Shown here piece by piece: positions 26,073-33,917 of a stretch of 64,000 bases of DNA (positions are counted from its first letter, which is position 1; every line of letters begins with the position of its first letter). The stretch comes from JAVSMW01 sp032027005 (GTDB taxonomy: Bacteria > Bacillota > Thermincolia > Thermincolales > UBA2595). The DNA lies in contig JAVSMW010000013.1 of assembly GCA_032027005.1 (NCBI GenBank), positions 58,429-122,428 on the forward strand, given 5' to 3'. The notes beneath the pieces were generated by a model. That model saw nothing but the letters and a program-made list of their open reading frames with translations, was not told where the DNA came from and did no database searches. The position numbers and the translations under genes are program-made.

Positions 26073-26728
26073 AGGAATCTGGCCTCATTTATAATCAGTT
26101 CAAAATCGCAGCCCAGGTGGCTGGCAGCCCGCCTTGACAGAACCATGCGAGTAAGGAAGATTTCAAAATACTCCATGACTGAACTAATAGTTAAATCAAT
26201 GGTCAGCTCCATGGTGATAATTCTCCGTTCCTGGTCAACCTTGAGAGTGCTGCGCTCAACGGCATAATTGACCCGGTCCCTGGTTGTAAAAGTAGCAAAA
26301 TCAGTTTTCCTCACCCTGTCGCGATGGACATCGGCTTTATCTGAGATAATTACCGCAGCACCTATAGAGCTGACCGGAGTACCGGTTTTCTCCTCATGGT
26401 TACCGATCGCAGATACAATATGTGCTATTTTATCCTGTGGCACACCCCGTTTTAAAAGAAAGGTAAAAACCAGTACAGCACCAATTCGCCCGTGGTCATA
26501 ACGGTTAATGACATTTCCGATATCATGAAGATAACCGGCAATAGCTGCCATCTCAATATCTTCATCTGAGAAGTTGAGGGCTTCTAAAATCATCCGGCTG
26601 TTTTCTGCTACCTTGTTGGCATGACCGTAGTCATGATCGATGACACCCATTTTACTTAAATATTTATTGGTTTTCTGAAAATAGACATCAATTTCCGGAT
26701 CTTTTTTTATATCAGCAAGAGTAATCAA
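26069..26728 (-). CDS. HD-domain metal-dependent phosphohydrolase
   Basis: A 219-residue HD-superfamily protein. The metal ligands are visible as H in DYGHANKV, HD in GYLHDIGNV at about residues 67-75, H in NHEEKTG, and D in ISDKADVHRDRVR. The signature places it among small hydrolases acting on nucleotides or phosphoesters; the substrate is not known. It is encoded upstream of and overlapping ogt. The start is a TTG at 26728 with GGGGGA in front. Confidence 0.8.
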   Translation of the reverse strand: MITLADIKKDPEIDVYFQKTNKYLSKMGVIDHDYGHANKVAENSRMILEALNFSDEDIEMAAIAGYLHDIGNVINRYDHGRIGAVLVFTFLLKRGVPQDKIAHIVSAIGNHEEKTGTPVSSIGAAVIISDKADVHRDRVRKTDFATFTTRDRVNYAVERSTLKVDQERRIITMELTIDLTISSVMEYFEIFLTRMVLSRRAASHLGCDFELIINEARFL

Positions 26729-26797
26729 AAGAATCCCCCTAGCGAAGGTAAATCAAGTCATTTGCATTATTATAACAAACAATAAGTTGAAAAACAA

Positions 26798-26816
26798 CCT
26801 CACTCCCCACTCGTCT
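26798..26816. repeat. Heptad repeat remnant after the uspA stop
   Basis: CCTCACTCCCCACTCGTCTA, two CTCACTC/CCCCACT units directly following the uspA stop codon, as seen at the ends of purN and purL. Confidence 0.55.
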
Positions 26817-27243
26817 AATGCACTACCATTACTGTACACCCGGCGTGATGAACGACCCGGTCGCTGACACTGCCCAGCAAAAATCCTTTTATTTCGCCAA
26901 GTCCTCTGCTGCCCATAATAATTAAGTCATATCCGTTTTTTGATTCCTGAATTATTTCCATAGCCGGATGCCCTCTCCTTAATACCGTCGACACCGGTGT
27001 TTGGGCAAATTCCATTTCAGCCCTGAGGAGAACTTTGTTCCCCTCTTTCTCCAGTTCATTAAAAATATTCTGTGACACTATAGCCCCCAACTCGGGACTA
27101 AAAATCGCGGTCGAGAATGGTACTGCTATCACATGGAGAAGTGTAACGCGGCTGTTGTATTTCTCAGCCAAAGATTCTGCTTTCTTGACCGCCCCAAAAG
27201 AGTTTTCTGAGCCATCCACCGGAACAAGAATCTTTTTAAACAT
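26815..27243 (-). CDS. Universal stress protein UspA family
   Basis: A 142-residue single-domain universal stress protein. It begins KKILVPVDGSENSFGAVKKA and ends with the ATP-binding loop IIMGSRGLGEIKGFLLGSVSDRVVHHAGCTVMVV (GxGxxG followed by S-V at about residues 110-127). It is therefore of the ATP-binding class. GAGGTGA precedes the ATG. It is monocistronic and divergent from the cytochrome gene 245 nt away. Confidence 0.93.
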   Translation of the reverse strand: MFKKILVPVDGSENSFGAVKKAESLAEKYNSRVTLLHVIAVPFSTAIFSPELGAIVSQNIFNELEKEGNKVLLRAEMEFAQTPVSTVLRRGHPAMEIIQESKNGYDLIIMGSRGLGEIKGFLLGSVSDRVVHHAGCTVMVVH

Positions 27244-27488
27244 TTAAATCACCTCACTAACTATATTATAGCACTGAGACAAGTTTCCAGGGTGATTGAA
27301 GCAGAAAATATGTGAAAAAAATCATCAAGCCGGAAATTTCCTGGAAAATATTTGAAATAATTACAATTTTTATATCGAAGTATAATTGCAAATGGTTCCT
27401 TTTACTAATTTTTACAGGGAGAGGTGATATAGCTTAACAATTACAGCTAACTTAATATACTAAAATCATTAAAAGGAGGAGACAGAGA

Positions 27489-28991
27489 ATGAAGAAAATC
27501 CTGATTCTGGGAGCAGCAATTTTAGGCTTTGCCTTAATTGCAACATTCAATCCGGAAATTTCGAATGCTAAACCGGATGGCTCCAAAGGCTACACCTGTT
27601 CCGTGTGTCATCCAGGCCGTCCTGATCAGACACCGCCTGCCCCGGATCCTAAACCCGCTCCTGCACCTGCAAAACCGGTTCCTGCTCCGAAGAAGGCGGC
27701 ACCTGCGCCGGCTAAAGCCGCGCCAACTACTACAGTGGCAATTACCGTGGAAGGTCAGAAAGCCACTGCCTTCAAATCTGGCAGCACAGTATTTATCTCA
27801 GTTGTCGATTTTGCAAAAGCTATGGGTTATACAGTGAAATGGGATGGGGCGCAAAAACTTGTAACCCTGACCGACAAGTTCAACAATGTCGTAAATATAT
27901 ATACAGCCAAAAATACTGTAAATTACAGGGGCAAAGACAATAAAGTTTCCACAATGATCAAAAACGGTTCATCTTTTGCAGATGCCACAGCTCTCACCAA
28001 TGTTGTGCGCGGTCATGTGACTGAAGACAAAGGAGCTTATGTAATAAGAAAGAGCGCCAAAACTTATCAATGGGAGAATGGGGTACATGCTAAGATTCTG
28101 GTAGAGGAAGATGGTGTGACCAGACCTGCTGACGAAGATACATGTACTGCCTGCCATAATGGTACTGCCTTTGCCAAAGGTAAAACAAAAGTGGCTGAAG
28201 TTAACAATGTTGTGACTCCAATTGACTGCAATGCCTGCCACCCAACCGGCAGTAAGGCAGTTAAGGATTTAGGCGGAAAAAGACCCTTTAAGCTGGCTAA
28301 CGGCATGACCGTTAACGGTGGTGCAGGTACGGTATGTATCAATTGCCATAACAGCCGCAGGAACAACAATGATGTTGAGGGGCTTATGACTACATATAAG
28401 GCTCCCCACGGCGGACCACAGGCTGATGTCCTCTTTGGCGTAGCCGGTATGCCCTTTGGTTCAGAAGTTTATCAAAAAACACCACACGCAGCAATTGAAA
28501 ATACCTGTGTCACCTGCCATATGGCAGAACCCGAAAATGAGTACGGGCTTGTTGGCGGCCATACCTACCGAATTACCGAGGGCAGTGAGCAAAATATCAA
28601 TGCCTGCAACCAGTGCCACAAGGATTTAACTACAACTGCACGCAGGGCTCTTGGCGATTATGACGGCGACAAGACCATCGAAAGTATTCAGGGCGAGGTT
28701 CAGGGCTTGCAAAACCTCGTTAAGACCGAACTTATTAAAAAATATTCTGCTCAAGGTGTTACAGATCTCGGTGAAGGCGGCGGTAATCTCAGTTTTGTGA
28801 CTAAAGACGGCAAACTTGATCCCAAATCTGGGATAGTAAAAGTTAATGACTACAAAGCGGCCTGGAACCTGCAGGTTACTATAAATGACAGTAGTATGGG
28901 GATTCATAACCCTGCTTATGTAGTCCAACTCCTGCAGCAGTCCTATAAAGCTGTAACCGGCAAAGATGTACCTAATGCCGCAATAAGATAA
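27489..28991 (+). CDS. Secreted hexaheme c-type cytochrome with copper-amine-oxidase-like domain
   Basis: A 500-residue exported protein. A signal peptide (MKKILILGAAILGFALIATF) ends near residue 27. One CXXCH (CSVCH, 37-41) is followed by a Pro/Ala/Lys linker (50-80) and a stalk-like domain resembling the copper amine oxidase N-terminal repeat (about 83-190). Five further heme motifs are at 220, 248, 284, 341 and 374 (CTACH, CNACH, CINCH, CVTCH, CNQCH). That is six c-type hemes in all. Such domain pairing suggests attachment at the Gram-positive cell surface and a role in electron transfer, as proposed for Thermincola cytochromes; the partner is unknown. AAAAGGAGG precedes the ATG. Monocistronic. 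Confidence 0.85.
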   Translation: MKKILILGAAILGFALIATFNPEISNAKPDGSKGYTCSVCHPGRPDQTPPAPDPKPAPAPAKPVPAPKKAAPAPAKAAPTTTVAITVEGQKATAFKSGSTVFISVVDFAKAMGYTVKWDGAQKLVTLTDKFNNVVNIYTAKNTVNYRGKDNKVSTMIKNGSSFADATALTNVVRGHVTEDKGAYVIRKSAKTYQWENGVHAKILVEEDGVTRPADEDTCTACHNGTAFAKGKTKVAEVNNVVTPIDCNACHPTGSKAVKDLGGKRPFKLANGMTVNGGAGTVCINCHNSRRNNNDVEGLMTTYKAPHGGPQADVLFGVAGMPFGSEVYQKTPHAAIENTCVTCHMAEPENEYGLVGGHTYRITEGSEQNINACNQCHKDLTTTARRALGDYDGDKTIESIQGEVQGLQNLVKTELIKKYSAQGVTDLGEGGGNLSFVTKDGKLDPKSGIVKVNDYKAAWNLQVTINDSSMGIHNPAYVVQLLQQSYKAVTGKDVPNAAIR

Positions 28992-29005
28992 TTTAACGCA
29001 TACTA

Positions 29006-29052
29006 AAAAAACCGGAATGGGCCAGGTCTAACCTGGCCCATTCCGGTTTTTC
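29006..29052 (+). terminator. Terminator of the multiheme cytochrome gene
   Basis: AACCGGAATGGGCCAGGT-CTA-ACCTGGCCCATTCCGGTT, a perfect stem of about 18-20 bp with a 3-nt loop and TTTTT, 15 nt after the stop. Exceptionally strong. The next 230 bases hold nothing I recognise. Confidence 0.95.
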
Positions 29053-29287
29053 ATGTAAAATGCATATCTGTATTCCGCCAGGGTATTCTAAATCTCGGGG
29101 TGTACTTAAATGAGGCTTGACTTCGTTAAAAATCTGGCCTACGGGGATAGAATATAATCCACCTCCATATCCGCGGCTGGCTTTTAATTGTTCCAGCTAT
29201 GGAGCGAAACAGACTTAAAGTTTTCAGCAAGTTGTTGGAAATCTAACTGTGCAATATCCTGGTTTTCTGCCCTCTTCGAGTTTAAAT

Positions 29288-29989
29288 TTAAGGCATCTCC
29301 ATGATCATTTGATCATGATATTTTGCATAAACAAAGTTTCCATATGTCTCGAATTCTGAAAATGTAACTGGACGTAATTTATTAATGCTTTTAATAATAG
29401 CCTTATACCACACTGCATTATTTTTGTATTCGATTGCTTTTTTCATCTCAGCCAATTTAGATTTTTCCAACAACATATAGCGTGCAACAAAGGATAATGG
29501 CGCAGTGGCTTTTACTCCAAGTAACCTCGTATAGGTCTTGAAGTATTCAGGAATCTTTGCTCTACGGCAGTAAAAAACAGTCTTCTCTTTATCTTTAAAT
29601 ACATGGGCCCGAATTAACAGGGTATCTGCATCAAGCACCAGGTAATGGTCCGAAGAAGATATGGCATCACCACTCAGTTTTAATAACTGCTGAAAAAGCC
29701 ACCCAGACCGGTCCCATTCATTTGTTCTGTAATCGATTTCATTTTTGGTAATGGGGAGGACGGAATTTTCATTCACAAACCGGCATCCCTTCAGATTACA
29801 AACTTCTCTTATTTTATCGTTATCAGGAGCTACAACCATTATCTCAGCAATAGGGTGTACGACATTTTCTCTGGCCATATCAATAACAAAAGGAAGAGAT
29901 AGCAAATCCTTCTCAATGACAGGAATCAGAATATCTATGCTGAACTCCGCTGCCGATCCTCTTCCGTGATTGGCAAGAACTTGAGTCAT
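29288..29989 (-). CDS. DUF6492-like putative glycosyltransferase
   Basis: A 233-residue protein with a Rossmann-like start (IDILIPVIEKDLLSLPFVIDMAR), a DxD-like motif in HYLVLDADTLLIR at about residue 120, and the end TFSEFETYGNFVYAKY. This pattern fits the DUF6492 group of glycosyltransferase-like proteins. Those are usually longer after the SEFExYGNF motif, so the C-terminus may be truncated. Isolated, with no sugar genes nearby. Substrate unknown. Confidence 0.6.
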   Translation of the reverse strand: MTQVLANHGRGSAAEFSIDILIPVIEKDLLSLPFVIDMARENVVHPIAEIMVVAPDNDKIREVCNLKGCRFVNENSVLPITKNEIDYRTNEWDRSGWLFQQLLKLSGDAISSSDHYLVLDADTLLIRAHVFKDKEKTVFYCRRAKIPEYFKTYTRLLGVKATAPLSFVARYMLLEKSKLAEMKKAIEYKNNAVWYKAIIKSINKLRPVTFSEFETYGNFVYAKYHDQMIMEMP

Positions 29990-30072
29990 TATAATTCATC
30001 ACCTTTTTCTGCTTTTCTACCAATTATATTAAAGAATTAGGAAAATGCCTCTAAAGCTTTTTGCCAGAATAG

Positions 30073-30102
30073 AAATAGGGGGAGTCCTTTTTGAGCTCCC
30101 CC
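30073..30102 (-). terminator. Terminator of emrA-emrB-marR operon
   Basis: On the minus strand GGGGGAG-CTCAAAAAGGA-CTCCCCC followed by TATTTCTATT, a few bases after the marR stop. Confidence 0.8.
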
Positions 30103-30107
30103 TCACT

Positions 30108-30548
30108 TCATTTCGAATTCTCCATCAAAGAGTTTAGTTTTCTGAGTGATCCCAGGATTTGTTCAATCTCCTCCAACTCCATGGTCTTTAGTAACCCTAT
30201 CAGATAATTTGTTTTTACAATGTTTATCGAATCCTTATATTCCAGTATTTTGGGGGTTAACGAAATTTTAACTTTTCTGCGGTCTTCCGGGCAGCCTGTT
30301 CTGACCACAACACCTTGATTTTCCAGGCGATCCACAATACCGCAAACTGTACTTTTGGCCAAACCCATTAAGTTGCTTAGTTCCTTTAGGGTAATATCAG
30401 GGTGGTGATATAACTCATGCATTAGCATCATCTGGGGCACAGTGAATTCATTTTCAGAAAACTGATTTAACATATACCTGCGGAAATTACTGATAATAGA
30501 CCTAAATAAACTGCTTAATTCCTGGGCCTTAACATTTAAATCATCCAT
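30108..30548 (-). CDS. MarR-family transcriptional regulator
   Basis: A 146-residue MarR-type winged-helix repressor. The recognition region reads ITLKELSNLMGLAKSTVCGIVDRLENQGVVVRTGCPEDRRKVKISLT (about residues 54-101), including the wing motif with DRRK. It is last in an operon with the emrB-type transporter 14 nt upstream. The family norm is repression of the linked efflux genes, relieved by the exported drug or phenolic compound. Confidence 0.92.
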   Translation of the reverse strand: MDDLNVKAQELSSLFRSIISNFRRYMLNQFSENEFTVPQMMLMHELYHHPDITLKELSNLMGLAKSTVCGIVDRLENQGVVVRTGCPEDRRKVKISLTPKILEYKDSINIVKTNYLIGLLKTMELEEIEQILGSLRKLNSLMENSK

Positions 30549-30562
30549 TTATTCAGGTCCCC

Positions 30563-32125
30563 CTAATCGAGAATAACAGGGCCTTGTTCACCCGATGCTT
30601 TATCCCGGTCTTTCCCCTGCATCAGGAAAGCCATCATCACTGTCGCCAAGGCGATAAAGGTAGTTATCAAAAAGGTATGGTCAATTGCATTCAGAAATGA
30701 GTTTCTCTGCACCATCCCGTAAATTGTACCTATAGCAGCGCCCTGACTCTCGCTGGGTGAAATTCCGCTGCGGGCAAGCCAGCCTTGAATAGACTGCACC
30801 AACTGGAGGCTGTTTGGATTAAACCAGCTAATCTGGTCAGAAAGCCGCACATAGTTTTCTACTTGATTATTCTGCATTACAGTTGTTAGGATAGTGATCC
30901 CCAGAGAACCCGCCACCTGCCTGATTACATTTGACAGGGCCGACGCCCTGCCTACCAGGTGTCTGGGTATTGCATTCATGCCCTGAGTCGAGGAAGGCAT
31001 CATGGCCAGGCCCATGCCTATACCACGCACGACTGTCAGCAATATTATAACATTGGGACTGGTTTCCAGGGAAATTTCAGATAAAAAATATGTGGATAAT
31101 GTCATTAAAATTAACCCTGGAATAACTACAGGTTTAGCCCCCACTTTATCAAACAGCCTGCCTCCAATGGGCATTGTGATACCTGTGGCAACAGCACTCG
31201 GGAACAGCAATACACCTGTCTGCATAGCCGAATACCCCTGCAGGTTCTGCAAATACAGGGGAAGCAGAAATATGCCGCCAAACATGGCAATATTGATAGC
31301 CCCTGAGATGAGTATGCTTAAAGTAAACGGCCAAATTTTAAGCAGACGCAAATCAAGGAGAGGGTCTTCATGAGTCAATTCATTGGCTACAAAGAGTATT
31401 AAACTAAAGACCCCGATGAGAATTAAGAAGACATTGGAGAATTGACTCCAGTCAATTGCCGAGCCTTCCCCCAGCACATAGAGGATACATCCCAAACCTG
31501 CTGTACATGATAAAAAACCTAAATAATCAAAACCTTTGGTCGGCCTTTTAGGAAATTCCTCCAGTATAATTCCGGTCAGAATAACTCCTATCACCCCAAC
31601 CGGAATATTGATTGTAAATATCAGCCGCCAGTCCAGGTGCTCAACAATATACCCGCTCAGAGTCGGACCAATGGCCGGCGCAGCCATAGCCGCTATTCCC
31701 CAAATACCTAAGGCCATACCGCGTTCTTCCTGGGGAACTACCTGGTATAAAATGGACATACTTACCGGCATAATCATGCCTCCGCCAATGGCCTGAATGA
31801 TCCTGGCGGCAATCATCGCGGAATTGCTCCAGGCAAAGCCGCACAAAGCTGAACCGGCAGTGAAGGAAATTAAAGCCCAAATATAGACTTTTTTTGTGCC
31901 AAACCGGTCTCCCAAATATCCTGTCAGGGGAATAACAGCACCCATAGTCAGCATATAAGCTGTCAGAACCCATTTTATTTCATCAGTGGAAACCCCAAAT
32001 ACGTTCATCATTTTGGGAATTGCTATATTAACTATGCTGGTATCAAGTATCGCCATAAAGGTACCGATAACAACTACGCCAAGGGCCAGCCACTTATACA
32101 AACTGTCTTGCCTACGATTTTCCAT
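30563..32125 (-). CDS. EmrB/QacA-type multidrug efflux transporter (MFS, DHA2 family)
   Basis: A 520-residue, 14-helix major facilitator antiporter exporting drugs in exchange for protons. Motif D1 (LDTSIVNIAIPKM) is in helix 1 and motif A (GYLGDRFGTKKVY) between helices 2 and 3; motif C (GPTLSGYIVEHLDWRLIFTINIPVG) is in and after helix 5. The hydrophilic tail is short. It lies 12 nt after the emrA-like gene and is followed by marR. In a single-membrane cell the EmrA partner may act as an external accessory protein instead of bridging to an outer membrane. Confidence 0.93.
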   Translation of the reverse strand: MENRRQDSLYKWLALGVVVIGTFMAILDTSIVNIAIPKMMNVFGVSTDEIKWVLTAYMLTMGAVIPLTGYLGDRFGTKKVYIWALISFTAGSALCGFAWSNSAMIAARIIQAIGGGMIMPVSMSILYQVVPQEERGMALGIWGIAAMAAPAIGPTLSGYIVEHLDWRLIFTINIPVGVIGVILTGIILEEFPKRPTKGFDYLGFLSCTAGLGCILYVLGEGSAIDWSQFSNVFLILIGVFSLILFVANELTHEDPLLDLRLLKIWPFTLSILISGAINIAMFGGIFLLPLYLQNLQGYSAMQTGVLLFPSAVATGITMPIGGRLFDKVGAKPVVIPGLILMTLSTYFLSEISLETSPNVIILLTVVRGIGMGLAMMPSSTQGMNAIPRHLVGRASALSNVIRQVAGSLGITILTTVMQNNQVENYVRLSDQISWFNPNSLQLVQSIQGWLARSGISPSESQGAAIGTIYGMVQRNSFLNAIDHTFLITTFIALATVMMAFLMQGKDRDKASGEQGPVILD

Positions 32126-32137
32126 CAGGCCACCCCT

Positions 32138-32791
32138 CTATCTTACATGGATTTTAATTACAGCATTGGTACCCGGCAGTAATTTTACGTCAGTTTTTTT
32201 AATCTCAATTTTCACGGGAATCTTCTGAACCACTTTGGTGAAATTGCCGCCTGTCGCGGTTGGCAGGAGAGAAAATGTAGATGCGGTGGCCTGGCCCACA
32301 GAAGCTACCTGACCGGTAAATTTCTTATCAGGATATTGATCTAAGCCTATATCAACAGTCTGTCCGATTTTTATCTGCTCCAGCTTGGTTTCTTCGATAT
32401 TGGCACTTATATACAATTTATCCGGGTCGACCATCATGGCCAGTGGAAGTCCCGGGGACCCGATTTCCCCGATGTTGGCCTGCTTTTTGATCAAGATACC
32501 GGAAATAGGTGCCCTGATGATGGCCAGTTCCAAATTTGAATCAGGCAGATTATTCATCTCCTGCCGGCCAAGGATCTGGCCCTGTTTCACCTTCTGGCCT
32601 TCTTCTGCTTTAAATTCCAGGATCCTTCCCGCAATCTGCGGGCTCACCTTGACAATATCTCCGGTCACCCTTGCATCTTCTGTCGATACATAATAAGTAT
32701 TTTCATACCAGTAGTATGCTCCAACCCCCAGGATAGCCAATACCATCAAAACAATAATTGAATAAATAATCATCTTTCTTTTGCCATTCAT
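32138..32791 (-). CDS. EmrA/HlyD-type membrane fusion protein
   Basis: A 217-residue membrane fusion protein with one N-terminal helix (MIIYSIIVLMVLAILGVGAYYWY). A split biotinyl-lipoyl domain follows (VKVSPQIAGRILEFKAEEGQKVKQGQILG and LAIIRAPISGILIKKQANIGEIGSPG), then a beta-barrel domain. The coiled-coil hairpin normally between the lipoyl halves is almost absent, so the protein is much shorter than E. coli EmrA. It pairs with the EmrB-type transporter 12 nt downstream and is first in the operon. Confidence 0.9.
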   Translation of the reverse strand: MNGKRKMIIYSIIVLMVLAILGVGAYYWYENTYYVSTEDARVTGDIVKVSPQIAGRILEFKAEEGQKVKQGQILGRQEMNNLPDSNLELAIIRAPISGILIKKQANIGEIGSPGLPLAMMVDPDKLYISANIEETKLEQIKIGQTVDIGLDQYPDKKFTGQVASVGQATASTFSLLPTATGGNFTKVVQKIPVKIEIKKTDVKLLPGTNAVIKIHVR

Positions 32792-32821
32792 ATACGTCTG
32801 CCGCCCCTTACTTTAGAATTT

Positions 32822-32839
32822 TAGTTCCGATGCGAACAA
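32822..32839 (-). promoter_or_regulatory. Probable MarR operator upstream of emrA
   Basis: On the minus strand TTGTTCGCATCGGAACTA holds the inverted repeat GTTC-N6-GAAC, about 30 nt before the emrA start codon. A -10-like TAGAAT overlaps nearby at about 32840-32850. Position and symmetry fit the binding site of the operon's own MarR protein. Confidence 0.5.
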
Positions 32840-32907
32840 TTCTAATTCTATCACTTTTTAATTTTAAATGTCTAGAGTAATTCTATATTTTCTCTTAAAT
32901 ATTGATG

Positions 32908-32955
32908 AAAAAAGAACAGGAGAGCCCTTTGGAAAAAATCCTCCGGGGCACTCTT
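32908..32955 (-). terminator. Terminator after the oxidoreductase remnant
   Basis: AGAGTGCCC and GGGCTCT pair across a 19-nt loop and, on the minus strand, are followed by CCTGTTCTTTTTTC. It lies about 70 nt after the end of the truncated molybdopterin gene. Confidence 0.55.
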
Positions 32956-33022
32956 ATTGGCTGACTTTAAAGTATTAACTGTCTGGCGGGCAGCAGCAGC
33001 CCTGGTTTTAGCTGTAAATTGC

Positions 33023-33838
33023 TTATAGTGCCTCTACCTTGCATAGCAGGGCTTTGAAGTCGGGATAGCCTGTAATCGGGTCACGAGCCTCCATATCAGT
33101 TAGCAGGTTGACGTTAGCCTGCCCGGGCCAGCCGTGCGGCACAGCAACAACGCCCGGCATCAGGCGCGGCTCCTCTTTCACCCGCATGATGATGCTGCCA
33201 TTACGGGTAGACAGACGGATACGCTCCCCGTCCCTTACTCCGCATTTGCTGCAGGTCGCCGGGTGGATCTCGGCAAAGGGCTCCGGATCAATGGACCCGA
33301 GCTGCGGGACATGCCGCATCTGGGTGTGTGTAAAGGCCTTCCGGCGGGCTCCACTGATCATGATCAGGGTGAACACTTTGGCCAGTTCGGGAGTGCTGAC
33401 CGGACTTTGGGCCGGTTCCAGATATTTCGGCAGCGGATCATAGCCGGCTTCCTCTAATGTCTTGGAATATATTTCAATCTTGCCGCTGGGGGTATCAGTC
33501 TTTTTATTCTTATAGGCGTAATAGTCCTGCTTATTAAAATACATCCCTAATTCGTTTGCTTTCAACTGATCACCAATCCCGCTGGGTGCCATGAGGTGAT
33601 CAATCACTTCTTCATCCGAATTCCAGGGGAACAGTTCGCCAAATCCCAGCCGACGGGCCAGTTGAGTCCAGATCCACCAGTCAGGCTTTGACTCCCCTAC
33701 GGGGTCAACAACTTTCCTGTGATACATGGCATAAGGCTCGCCATGCACAACGCCGTGAACATAGGACAGGGCGTCTTTCTCCATAAAGGTAAGATGGAGG
33801 GGCCCCTCCTCCAAACCACCCCCAGGTCGTGAGTTCAA
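33023..33838 (-). pseudogene. C-terminal fragment of a molybdopterin oxidoreductase (formate dehydrogenase/DMSO reductase family)
   Basis: About 250 residues match the C-terminal third of large molybdopterin-guanine-dinucleotide enzymes: KDALSYVHGVVHGEPYAMYHRKVVDPVGESKPDWWIWTQLARRLGF, then the cofactor-binding C-terminal barrel with LIMISGARRKAFTHTQMRHVPQL, EIHPATCSKCGVRDGERIRLSTRNG and PGVVAVPHGWPGQANVN. The N-terminal two thirds, with the iron-sulfur site and the active-site Sec/Cys region, are absent. The first 18 residues (MNSRPGGGLEEGPLHLTF) look unrelated. A 12-bp inverted repeat (GCATAGCAGGGC) lies at both edges, at 33051 and 33847, hinting at a rearrangement. Confidence 0.85.
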
Positions 33839-33859
33839 AGCTTCTTGCCCTGCTATGCT

Positions 33860-33886
33860 AAAAATAAAACCCGCATTCGCGGGACA
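33860..33886 (-). terminator. Terminator of the EAL-GGDEF gene
   Basis: Minus strand TCCCGC-GAAT-GCGGGT followed by TTTATTTTT, about 30 nt after the stop. Confidence 0.85.
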
Positions 33887-33917
33887 TAGATCTAAATTTT
33901 ATTTCCGGTTTGTTACT

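Noticed and set aside
33023..33838. Intact formate dehydrogenase subunit
   Set aside because: Only the C-terminal third of the family is present; cluster and active-site regions are absent.
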